NCBI GenBank assembly: GCA_964548175.1
Contig: CAZJQS010000001.1
Span: 124,001-188,000 of the forward strand
Direction of reading: 5' to 3'
DNA: 64,000 nt
Origin: JANQPA01 sp964548175
Lineage (GTDB): Bacteria > Bacteroidota > Bacteroidia > Chitinophagales > Saprospiraceae
In this document: in pieces, positions 16,421 through 24,585 of the stretch
Layout of the letters: each line of letters starts with the position of its first letter
How positions within the stretch are numbered: the stretch's first letter is position 1
Notes under the pieces: generated by a model
What the model saw: the letters and a program-made list of their open reading frames with translations, nothing else
What the model was told of the DNA's origin: nothing
The model's database searches: none
Translations under genes and position numbers: made by a program

Positions 16421-19400
16421 ATGGAGCGAGATAACAATTACCAGTTGCTCATTCAGAAGCTGGATCAATTTATAAGGAAGTACTACGTTAACAAGCTGAT
16501 CAGAGGAGCTTTATACAGTGTCGGATTAATCGTTTTGTTGTTTTTAGTTGTGGCCGTTCTGGAATATTACAATTTTTATGAGCCGCCCACGCGGAAAATT
16601 CTTTGGTATTCGTTTATCACCGTCAGCCTTGGGGCCCTGTTCTATTGGATAGGCCGCCCTGTATTGAGCTATTTCCGGCTTGGAGACGTCATTTCCCACG
16701 AACAGGCAGCGCAGATCATCGGCCGGCATTTTACGGACGTTAAAGATAAACTGCTTAATGTACTACAATTAAAAAAACAAGCCGACCAGGCGGAGCAAAA
16801 GGAGCTGATCCTTGCAAGTATTAACCAGAAAACAGAAGACATCAAACCTGTTCCCTTCAAATCCGCCATTAACCTTGCACAAAACCGAAAATACCTCCGC
16901 TATGCATTGCCGCCCCTTCTGCTCTTCCTGGTCATTCTATTCGCAGCGCCCAGCATCATTAAGGACAGCACCAACCGACTGATCAATAACAACAAAGTAT
17001 TTGAAAGACCCGCTCCGTTCTCTTTCGTCATTGATGAAAAAGACCTGAACGTGGTTCAGTATGAAGATTACGAACTGGAGGTGCTTATTGAGGGAGACCA
17101 ACTGCCGGACGAAGCCTTTATCGTTCTTGACGACGCATCCTATAGATTGAAAAAGCTGGATAAAAACCGTTTTTCCTACCAGTTCAAAACGGTTCAAAAA
17201 GCCATTGACTTTAAGTTAGCCTCCGGTCCCGTCGAATCGAGAAAATATGAATTGGATGTTTTAAAAAAACCGAATATCATTGGATTCGAGATCAAGCTTG
17301 ATTATCCCAACTATACCGGAAGAAAAGACGAGGCACTGGCCAACATCGGCGATATAGTCGTTCCAGTAGGTACGATGATCAACTGGGTCTTCAATGCCGA
17401 AAATACGGACGATATTCAGATCCGCTTCTCGGAATCCGATTCTATTCAGGCAGTGACCCGCTTTTCCAACGAACTGTTCACCCATAAAAAAAAGGCGCTC
17501 AGAGATGAGCTCTATAAGCTTTACGTCTCTAATGAGCTGCTGCCACAGGCGGACTCCGTAAGCTATTCTTTATCCATCATACCAGATCTATATCCTACTA
17601 TTAACGCTGAAAAGTTTCAGGACAGTCTAGACGAAAAACTGCTCTACTTCGCCGGGGAAGCTTCTGATGATTATGGCTTGTCTCTGCTGACTTTTAATTA
17701 CCGCAAGAAAAAAGAAAATCAGCAGGAAGGGGAACTTACGACCATCAAGATGGGAAGGCCTCAAGGCAAACAGTCCGATTTCGATTATGCCTTCGATCTC
17801 AATGAACTGAACCTTGAGGCTGGTGATCAGATCACCTACTATTTTGAAATATTCGACAACGATGCCGTTAATGGTATTAAATCCGCCAGAACCAACCTGA
17901 TGCTATTTGCTATGCCAACGCTTGAAGAGTACGAAGCTATGGCGGAAGAAAACGACGAAAAGATCAAGGATGAGCTCCAAAAGGCGCTCCAGGAGTCTCG
18001 CAAGATCCAGGAGGATATGAAAAAAATGCGGGAACAACTGCTCCAGGAAAAAGAACTCGACTGGCAGGATCGCAAGGAACTGGAAAAGATGCTCGAGCGC
18101 CAGAAAGAGTTACAAAAGCAAATAGAGGAGGCCAAAAAGGCATTCGAAGAGAACCTGAAAAATCAGGAGGAGTTTTCCCAATCCAATGAAGAGCAACAAA
18201 AAAAGCAGGAGACCCTCCAAAAGCTATTCGAAGAAGTCATGAGTGAAGAAATGCAGGAACTCATGCGTAAGATCGAACAGTTGATGCAGGAACTCGAAAA
18301 AGACCAGGCCATAGAAATGATGGAAGAGTCCGAGTTCAACAATGAAGAAATGGAAAAAGAACTCGACCGCCTGCTTGAATTGTTCAAACAATTAGAAATG
18401 GAGCAGGAAATGCAAAAAACCATCGATAAGCTCCAGGAATTAGCCGAAGAACAGGAAGAGCTCCAAAAAGAAACCGAAGCCTTCGAAAAAGAAAATCAGG
18501 AAGAGGCAAAAGAAGGTGAAAAAAAAGAGGAAAGCAAAGAACAGGAAGGTCAAAAGGGAGAAGAAAACAAACAAGAAGAGCAAAAACAAGCTGAAAATCA
18601 GGAAAATCAAGCCGGCCAGCAAAACCAGGAACAAGATCAGCAAGAAAAACAACAGGCAGGTCAGCAACAGCCTGAGAATAAACAGGAAGAACTTCAGCAA
18701 AAACAAGAGCAGATCAACGAAAAATTTGAAGAGATCAAAGAGCAGATGGAAAAAATCGAGGAGAAAAACGAACAGCTCGAAAATCCAATGAATATGGAAA
18801 ATCGGGAGCAGGATATGGAGGATATCGAATACGATCTGAACCAAAGTAAACAACAATTACAGCAACAACAGAATAAAAAGGCCTCCCAGTCTCAGAAGAA
18901 TGCGTCACAAAAAATGAGGCAGATGGCCCAGTCTATGGAACAGCAGATGCAGTCCAGTCAGATGGAACAAATGCAGGAAGATATGAAGGCGCTGCGTCAA
19001 CTGCTCGAAAACCTGGTGGGGCTTTCTTTCGATCAGGAAGAACTGATCAATGAATTCAATGAAACAGCTGCCTCTACCCCTAAGTATGTCGAACTCGTTC
19101 AGCAGCAATTCAAACTCAAAGACGATTTCCGACTCATTGAGGACAGCCTTCAGGCCTTAAGTAAACGTGTTTTCCAGATCGAATCTTTCGTAACCGAAAA
19201 AGTTTCTGAGATCAATGGGAATATGTCCTCCACTATTGAGGACCTGGAAGAACGCCAAAAACAACGGGCCAGTGATCACCAGCAAAGAGTCATGAAAAAT
19301 ACCAACGACTTGGCGCTGATGCTCAGCGAAGTCATGAACCAGATGCAACAGCAAATGTCTGCCATGATGAAAGGCCAGCAAATGTGCAATAACCCCTCTA

Positions 19401-19936
19401 ATAACCAACCGGGAGGGCAGCCACAGGATAAGATCAGCGAAGGTCAGCAAAAGCTTAACCAGGAAATGCAACAGCTTAAAAAAGGCCAGAAAGACGGCGG
19501 CGGTATCTCCAGCGAAGAATACGCAAAGATGGCCGCCCGGCAAGCGGCCCTGCGAAAAGCCCTGGAGGAAAAGCAGAAAAAACTCAGGGAACAGGGCCAG
19601 GGCAGTAAAGAACTTCAAGAACTGATGGAAAAAATGGATAAGGTCGAAAAAGACCTAGTAAATAAACAACTGGAGAACGAAACCCTTATGAGACAACAGG
19701 AAATCCTAACCCGATTGCTCCAGCATGAAAAAGCCCAGCGGGAACGCGAGTTCGATCAAAAACGAAAATCCGAGACTGCTGAGGAAAAAGAAAGAAAAAT
19801 GCCCCCGGCTCTTGAAGAGTACATCAAGAAAAGAAGGGCGGAAATAGAAATGTATCGCACAGTTTCCCCTGCACTAAAACCTTATTACAAGGTGTTAGTA
19901 GAAGAGTATTTCAAATCCCTGAAAAGCGATAAATAA
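16421..19936 (+). CDS. DUF4175 family membrane protein with giant coiled coil
   Basis: 1171 residues. Two transmembrane helices lie at about 27-47 and 60-77 and a third at about 157-177. A beta-rich periplasmic-type region follows (about 190-500). From about 500 to 1150 it is almost entirely Glu/Gln/Lys-rich, predicted as long coiled coil, with a very low-complexity Q/E/K block near 690-790. The family is membrane-bound and of unknown function, common in Bacteroidota. It is followed by an anti-sigma-type ATPase gene and ybeY, a neighbourhood I recall from other Bacteroidota. A structural or signalling scaffold role is inference. Confidence 0.82.
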   Translation: MERDNNYQLLIQKLDQFIRKYYVNKLIRGALYSVGLIVLLFLVVAVLEYYNFYEPPTRKILWYSFITVSLGALFYWIGRPVLSYFRLGDVISHEQAAQIIGRHFTDVKDKLLNVLQLKKQADQAEQKELILASINQKTEDIKPVPFKSAINLAQNRKYLRYALPPLLLFLVILFAAPSIIKDSTNRLINNNKVFERPAPFSFVIDEKDLNVVQYEDYELEVLIEGDQLPDEAFIVLDDASYRLKKLDKNRFSYQFKTVQKAIDFKLASGPVESRKYELDVLKKPNIIGFEIKLDYPNYTGRKDEALANIGDIVVPVGTMINWVFNAENTDDIQIRFSESDSIQAVTRFSNELFTHKKKALRDELYKLYVSNELLPQADSVSYSLSIIPDLYPTINAEKFQDSLDEKLLYFAGEASDDYGLSLLTFNYRKKKENQQEGELTTIKMGRPQGKQSDFDYAFDLNELNLEAGDQITYYFEIFDNDAVNGIKSARTNLMLFAMPTLEEYEAMAEENDEKIKDELQKALQESRKIQEDMKKMREQLLQEKELDWQDRKELEKMLERQKELQKQIEEAKKAFEENLKNQEEFSQSNEEQQKKQETLQKLFEEVMSEEMQELMRKIEQLMQELEKDQAIEMMEESEFNNEEMEKELDRLLELFKQLEMEQEMQKTIDKLQELAEEQEELQKETEAFEKENQEEAKEGEKKEESKEQEGQKGEENKQEEQKQAENQENQAGQQNQEQDQQEKQQAGQQQPENKQEELQQKQEQINEKFEEIKEQMEKIEEKNEQLENPMNMENREQDMEDIEYDLNQSKQQLQQQQNKKASQSQKNASQKMRQMAQSMEQQMQSSQMEQMQEDMKALRQLLENLVGLSFDQEELINEFNETAASTPKYVELVQQQFKLKDDFRLIEDSLQALSKRVFQIESFVTEKVSEINGNMSSTIEDLEERQKQRASDHQQRVMKNTNDLALMLSEVMNQMQQQMSAMMKGQQMCNNPSNNQPGGQPQDKISEGQQKLNQEMQQLKKGQKDGGGISSEEYAKMAARQAALRKALEEKQKKLREQGQGSKELQELMEKMDKVEKDLVNKQLENETLMRQQEILTRLLQHEKAQREREFDQKRKSETAEEKERKMPPALEEYIKKRRAEIEMYRTVSPALKPYYKVLVEEYFKSLKSDK

Positions 19937-19941
19937 AAAGA

Positions 19942-19979
19942 GCAAAAGGCGGCAGTTTTACCATTCTGCTGCCTTTTGC
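19942..19979 (+). terminator. hairpin terminator after DUF4175 gene
   Basis: 14-bp stem GCAAAAGGCGGCAG / CTGCTGCCTTTTGC with one G-U pair and a 10-nt loop, 6 nt past the stop codon. Confidence 0.7.
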
Positions 19980-20048
19980 CGTTTCTGTGAATTCTCCCAA
20001 ATTGGGATCTTTGCAATTTTTCTTCTAACTCCTTGAGCGTTTTCAGAA

Positions 20049-20453
20049 ATGAGTGAACAACAAATTATGCTAAAACTAACGTCACACCCTCGCAACATTT
20101 CTCTGGTCGAAAAATTCGTCTCCAAAGTGGCGACGATGTACAAAATAAACGGAGAAATCTACGGCAACATGCTCATCAGCCTTACCGAAGCCGTTAATAA
20201 TGCCATCATTCACGGCAATAAAAATGATGAGACCAAACAGGTCCGAATACAATTGAAAAAACTCGAAAACCGACTGGCTTTCCAGATCTCTGATGAAGGC
20301 AGGGGGTTTGATCCTAAAAGAATACCCGATCCCACCTGCCCTGAAAATATCCTTAAGTGTGGTGGCCGCGGTGTCTTCCTGATGCAGCAGCTTTCCGATT
20401 CTGTAACTTTTTGTAACAACGGCAGCACCGTTGTCATAGAATTTAATATATGA
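20049..20453 (+). CDS. RsbW-like ATP-binding protein (HATPase anti-sigma type)
   Basis: 134 residues forming a stand-alone GHKL ATPase domain: N-box EAVNNAIIHGNKN, G1 box DEGRGFDPKR, G2 box GGRGVFLMQQLSD. Members of this class act as serine kinases and anti-sigma factors (SpoIIAB/RsbW) or as related switch proteins. No anti-sigma antagonist gene lies beside it, but a SpoIIE-type phosphatase is at 55722-56972. Its stop overlaps the start of ybeY by 4 nt (ATGA), so the two are coupled. The actual target is unknown. Confidence 0.88.
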   Translation: MSEQQIMLKLTSHPRNISLVEKFVSKVATMYKINGEIYGNMLISLTEAVNNAIIHGNKNDETKQVRIQLKKLENRLAFQISDEGRGFDPKRIPDPTCPENILKCGGRGVFLMQQLSDSVTFCNNGSTVVIEFNI

Positions 20454-20914
20454 GCTTCCAGTTGTCTGATCTTTTTACGGAATCAGAAGAGGATTCAGGC
20501 ATCCTCTTTTTTTCCGAAGATACCGAATTCATACTCGAAGATCAGACCGCCGTTCGTCATTGGATAGAGCAGGTCGTTCAAAAAGAAGGCCAAAAACTTC
20601 AACTGATCAATTATGTCTTCTGCAGCGATGATTATCTTCACGAACTTAATGTCGAATATCTCGATCACGATACCCTCACCGACGTCATTACCTTTCAATA
20701 CAGCCCCCTCCCTATCATCGAAGGCGATGTTTTCATCAGCATCGATCGAGTCAAAGAAAACGCTAAACTTTACAGTACTTCTTTTAAACAGGAACTCCAC
20801 CGTGTCATGATACACGGCGCCCTGCACCTCTGTGGCTATGGCGATAAATCGCCCGAAGAAAAAAAACGAATGACAGAGAAGGAGAACGATGCGCTTGGGC
20901 TGTTGAGCATTTAA
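20450..20914 (+). CDS. ybeY: endoribonuclease YbeY (rRNA maturation factor)
   Basis: 154 residues. The metalloprotein takes part in 16S rRNA 3'-end maturation and ribosome quality control. The motif HRVMIHGALHLCGYGD contains zinc ligands H122 and H126. The canonical third His (HGxLHLxGYDH) is Asp132 here, a variation I recall in Bacteroidota YbeY proteins (for example GYKD). The start overlaps the ATPase gene. A very large palindrome follows 22 nt downstream. Confidence 0.92.
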   Translation: MSFQLSDLFTESEEDSGILFFSEDTEFILEDQTAVRHWIEQVVQKEGQKLQLINYVFCSDDYLHELNVEYLDHDTLTDVITFQYSPLPIIEGDVFISIDRVKENAKLYSTSFKQELHRVMIHGALHLCGYGDKSPEEKKRMTEKENDALGLLSI

Positions 20915-20935
20915 AAATTCTTAATTTTACTTGGG

Positions 20936-21007
20936 AAAATTAAGATGAAATAAATTAAAAAGGGGCGCCGAACGGCGCCCCTTTTTAATTTATTTCATCT
21001 TAATTTT
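20936..21007. terminator. 35-bp perfect inverted repeat (terminator or repeat element)
   Basis: Arms 20936-20970 and 20973-21007 are exact reverse complements of 35 nt separated by only AA. The GC-rich tip (GGGGCGCCG / CGGCGCCCC) is the ybeY terminator. The AT-rich lower arms (AAAATTAAGATGAAATAAAT) extend well beyond what termination needs. Confidence 0.85.
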
Positions 21008-21019
21008 TGATTTAACGTC

Positions 21020-21049
21020 TTGACTTCCCAACAGAAATAAATACTTTTG
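21020..21049 (+). promoter_or_regulatory. promoter of thrABC
   Basis: TTG at 21020-21022, a 19-nt spacer, then TACTTTTG at 21042-21049, an exact TAnnTTTG -7 box. The predicted start near 21056 leaves a 5' leader of about 124 nt before thrA. Confidence 0.6.
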
Positions 21050-21058
21050 TTCCTCATT

Positions 21059-21088
21059 GATTTGGCTTATGAGGTCATAAGCCAAATC
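21059..21088 (+). promoter_or_regulatory. leader hairpin upstream of thrA
   Basis: 13-bp perfect stem GATTTGGCTTATG / CATAAGCCAAATC with a 4-nt loop, right at the predicted start of the thrABC transcript. A second hairpin with a GCC/GGC core and a GTTTTT end follows at 21139-21160, 19 nt before the thrA ATG. Together they could form an attenuator; no threonine- or isoleucine-rich leader peptide is visible. Confidence 0.45.
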
Positions 21089-21179
21089 CATAAGCGCTCT
21101 CCCTGACCAAGTCGCCGAATTGACGATATCAACCCATAAAAAACAGCCGAAGGCGTTTTTAAACAGAAACAGTTGCATC

Positions 21180-23636
21180 ATGAAGGTACTAAAATTTGGA
21201 GGCTCCTCTGTCGGGACTCCGGATCGCATACAACGCATTATCGATATTCTGAAGACCTACTATTCAGAAGGGGAAAAATTTACGGTCGTCTTTTCCGCCT
21301 TCGGAGGGATCACCGATCTGCTCATCAGCATGAGCGAACTGGCTGCTGCGGGCGATGATCGTTACCAGGAGCAATTCGAACAATTTAGCCGGCGATATCT
21401 GGAGGCCGCCCGCATACTACTCAATGAAGAATACCAGGAACAAGTGATCGCCCATCTGGAAACTAATCACGAAGTGCTGAAAAATCTGCTCTATGGTGTT
21501 TTCCTCGTCCGGGAGGCTTCATCCCGAACCATGGACTATGTGTTGAGTTTTGGAGAAAGGAACGCCGCTTTCCTGATATCTGTCGCCCTTCGTCAGAACG
21601 GCGTCAATGCCAAGTACCTTGATGCCCGAAAGATCATCAAAACCGATAAACAATTCGGTACGGCCAATGTCGACCTGGAAAGAACATTCCTTAAAATCAG
21701 CGAATACTACTCTCAAAACCCTGAAATACAGACAGTTACAGGTTTTATAGCTTCTTCAAAAGGCGGCCTGACCACTACTTTGGGAAGGGGAGGCTCCGAT
21801 TACACGGCTGCATTGCTGGCAGCCGGATTGGAAGCCGAACTCATAGAGATCTGGACTGATGTGAATGGGGTATTGACAGCCGATCCCAGAAAAGTCAGAA
21901 GAGCTTTTACCATTCCACAGATGACCTATTCCGAAGCTATGGAAATGGCTCACTTCGGCGCCAAGGTTATTTACCCTCCCACCATACAGCCTGCATTGAA
22001 CAAAAAGATCCCTTTGGTCATAAAAAACACTTTCAATCCCGACTTTCCGGGTACTTTTATCTCTGATAAAAAAGACCCTAAGGGAAAGGTCGTTAAGGGT
22101 ATTTCCAGTATTGACAATATAGCATTACTCACGCTTCAGGGGAGCGGGCTCTTCGGCGTGCCCGGCACTGCGGCCCGGCTGTTCAGCACCCTTGCCCAAA
22201 AAGCCATTAATGTCATCTTGATCACGCAGGGGTCCTCGGAGCACTCGATCAGTTTTGCCATTCAGCCTCAACATGCGCTAAAAGCCAAAAGAGCCGTAGA
22301 AGAGACATTCAGCAGCGAAATCGCACAAGGCAGCATTGATCCGGTGAAAGTAGAAAAAGACCTTTGCGTGGTGGCGATCATCGGAGAAAATATGCGGTAT
22401 CGGACAGGCATTGCCGGAAGGCTTTTCCAGGCTTTAGGGAAAAACGGCATTAATATTATTGCCATTGCCCAGGGATCTTCCGAGCTGAATATCTCGGTAG
22501 TAGTGGACAAATCCAATGAATCGAAAGCACTAAATGCGCTGCACGATACTTTTTTCCTGTCCGATGTCAAAGAGCTGCACCTTTTCATAGCCGGCGTCGG
22601 TTTGATCGGGAGCACTTTACTCCGACAGATCCGGGAGCACTCCTATGCATTAAAAAAGGAACGATCGCTGGAGTTGAAAGTCATCGCCCTGGGCAACAGC
22701 AGGAAGATGCTCTTCAAGCCGGAAGGGGTCGATTTGGACAACTGGAAGGAAGAGCTTGAGCAGGCGGAAGAAAAAATGGATATGAACCATTTCCTCCATC
22801 AAATGAAAACCCTCAACTTATCCAACGCCATCTTCATAGACAATACGGCGGAAGAACAAATAGCGGATTATTATGAAGCGATACTAGATGCAAGCATCTC
22901 TATCTCTACGCCCAATAAGATCGCTACATCTTCTTCTTACCTAAGATACAAACGACTCAAAAAGATCGCCGCCAGGCGGGGCGTGCAGTTCATGTACGAA
23001 ACCAATGTAGGGGCGGGGCTTCCTGTCATTTCCACGTTGAATGATCTCATTATCAGCGGTGATCAGCTGATCAAGATAGAAGGGGTTTTATCCGGATCGT
23101 TATCTTTCATTTTTAACCACTTCAAAAAGGGCGTCTCCTTCAGCAGCATCATTAAGGAAGCCCAGAGGCTTGGTTACACCGAACCCGATCCAAGAACAGA
23201 CTTGAACGGGGTGGATGTCCGGCGCAAGATCGTCATCCTCGCCCGGGAAACCGGCTTGATGATAGAACCGGAAGATGTAGAGGTGGAGAACATTTTGCCC
23301 AAAGCCTGTCAGGAAGCGCCGACCGTTGAGGCTTTTCTGGAAGAAGTGGAAAAAGCGGATGGCGTATTTGAGCAGATGAGAGCAGAAGCTGAAAAGGAAG
23401 GAAAAGTATTAAGATACATTGCTCAGCTAAAGGACGACAAGGCCAGCGTGGGTCTGCAGGCGGTGAGCGCCGACAATCCCTTTTATGCTTTGAACGGCAG
23501 TGACAATATGATCGTATTCACCACAGATCGGTACAAAGACCGCCCGTTGGTGGTCAGAGGCCCCGGCGCGGGGGGAGAGGTAACTGCCGCCGGCGTATTT
23601 GCTGAGATACTGACCATCGGAAACTACTTAATCTAA
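21180..23636 (+). CDS. thrA: bifunctional aspartate kinase / homoserine dehydrogenase
   Basis: Fused enzyme of 818 residues catalysing the first and third steps from aspartate to threonine and methionine. The start is the ATG at 21180, because the family begins MKVLKFGGSSVGTP; a TTG further upstream is not needed. Kinase domain at about 1-290 (KFGGSS, TLGRGGSDYTA, EIWTDVNGVLTADPRKV), two ACT regulatory domains at about 310-460 (NVILITQGSSEHSISFAI, INIIAIAQGSSELNISVVV), and dehydrogenase from about 465 (FIAGVGLIGSTLL, then GAGLPVISTLNDLI and IEGVLSGSLSFIFN). First gene of thrABC. The ACT domains imply feedback inhibition, probably by threonine. Confidence 0.96.
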   Translation: MKVLKFGGSSVGTPDRIQRIIDILKTYYSEGEKFTVVFSAFGGITDLLISMSELAAAGDDRYQEQFEQFSRRYLEAARILLNEEYQEQVIAHLETNHEVLKNLLYGVFLVREASSRTMDYVLSFGERNAAFLISVALRQNGVNAKYLDARKIIKTDKQFGTANVDLERTFLKISEYYSQNPEIQTVTGFIASSKGGLTTTLGRGGSDYTAALLAAGLEAELIEIWTDVNGVLTADPRKVRRAFTIPQMTYSEAMEMAHFGAKVIYPPTIQPALNKKIPLVIKNTFNPDFPGTFISDKKDPKGKVVKGISSIDNIALLTLQGSGLFGVPGTAARLFSTLAQKAINVILITQGSSEHSISFAIQPQHALKAKRAVEETFSSEIAQGSIDPVKVEKDLCVVAIIGENMRYRTGIAGRLFQALGKNGINIIAIAQGSSELNISVVVDKSNESKALNALHDTFFLSDVKELHLFIAGVGLIGSTLLRQIREHSYALKKERSLELKVIALGNSRKMLFKPEGVDLDNWKEELEQAEEKMDMNHFLHQMKTLNLSNAIFIDNTAEEQIADYYEAILDASISISTPNKIATSSSYLRYKRLKKIAARRGVQFMYETNVGAGLPVISTLNDLIISGDQLIKIEGVLSGSLSFIFNHFKKGVSFSSIIKEAQRLGYTEPDPRTDLNGVDVRRKIVILARETGLMIEPEDVEVENILPKACQEAPTVEAFLEEVEKADGVFEQMRAEAEKEGKVLRYIAQLKDDKASVGLQAVSADNPFYALNGSDNMIVFTTDRYKDRPLVVRGPGAGGEVTAAGVFAEILTIGNYLI

Positions 23637-23645
23637 GCAATCAAT

Positions 23646-24575
23646 ATGAATCAAACCGTCAAAGTTTTTGCGCCGGCTTCGGTCGCTAATGTAGCTGTAG
23701 GATACGATGTATTAGGATTTGCCCTTGAAAGTCCCGGGGATGAAATTCACGTTCGCTTCGCTGGCGAACCCGGTTTCAGGATCACAGCCATCACGGGGGA
23801 CAATGGAAAATTACCCTATGCGGTTGCGGACAACACGGCCGGGTTTGCCGCCCAGAGCCTACTGGATCATCTCGGTGAGCGCAGAGGGATTGAAATGGAG
23901 ATCCACAAGAAGATGCCTTTTGGAAGCGGCCTGGGATCCAGCGCCGCCAGCGCAGCGGCAGCCGTGATGGCCGTTAATGAACTGCTGGGTGCCCCGCTGG
24001 CTAAAAAAGAGTTGCTGCATTTTGCTGTACTAGGCGAACAAGTTGCCGACGGCGCTTACCATGCCGATAATGTGGCGCCGGCCTTACTTGGCGGAATGGT
24101 GCTCATTCGCAGTAATGAAACCCTTGATGTTCAATCCTTGCCTGTACCGGAAGATTTATTTGCCGCCGTCATCTATCCTTACATCAAGATACTGACCAAG
24201 GACGCCAGGAACGTATTAAGCCGCGAAGTTCCCCTCCCACAGGTTATTCAGCAATGCGGGAACATGGCCGGTTTTGTCATTGGTCTGTTTCAATCGGATT
24301 ATGCGCTGATCGGAAGGTCCCTCACAGATGTCATTATTGAGCCTCAGCGAGCCCCTTTGATCCCTCACTTTTATGATGTAAAGGAGGCCGCTGTTAAAAG
24401 TGGCGCTCTGGGTTGCAGTATTTCCGGCGCGGGGCCATCCGTTTTTGCCCTTTGCAAGGGACGTTCAAAAGCAGAAGAAGTAGCCGGAGCCATGGCGGCC
24501 GTTTTTTACGAACAGAATATACAACTCGAATCTTATGTATCTCCGATCAATCCACTTGGAGCCGTAAGACTATAA
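23646..24575 (+). CDS. thrB: homoserine kinase
   Basis: GHMP-family kinase of 309 residues converting homoserine to O-phosphohomoserine. The ATP-binding motif MPFGSGLGSSAASAAAAV and the N-terminal VFAPASVANVAVGYDVLGFA are diagnostic; the C-terminal GHMP motif GCSISGAGPSVFAL is intact. It lies 9 nt after thrA and 10 nt before thrC in one operon. Confidence 0.96.
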   Translation: MNQTVKVFAPASVANVAVGYDVLGFALESPGDEIHVRFAGEPGFRITAITGDNGKLPYAVADNTAGFAAQSLLDHLGERRGIEMEIHKKMPFGSGLGSSAASAAAAVMAVNELLGAPLAKKELLHFAVLGEQVADGAYHADNVAPALLGGMVLIRSNETLDVQSLPVPEDLFAAVIYPYIKILTKDARNVLSREVPLPQVIQQCGNMAGFVIGLFQSDYALIGRSLTDVIIEPQRAPLIPHFYDVKEAAVKSGALGCSISGAGPSVFALCKGRSKAEEVAGAMAAVFYEQNIQLESYVSPINPLGAVRL

Positions 24576-24585
24576 ATCTAAAGCG

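Noticed and set aside
18440..18856. Minus-strand Leu/Phe-rich frame that looks like a membrane protein
   Set aside because: It is the complement of the Glu/Gln/Lys-rich block of the DUF4175 coiled coil; GAA/CAA codons read as TTC/TTG in reverse.
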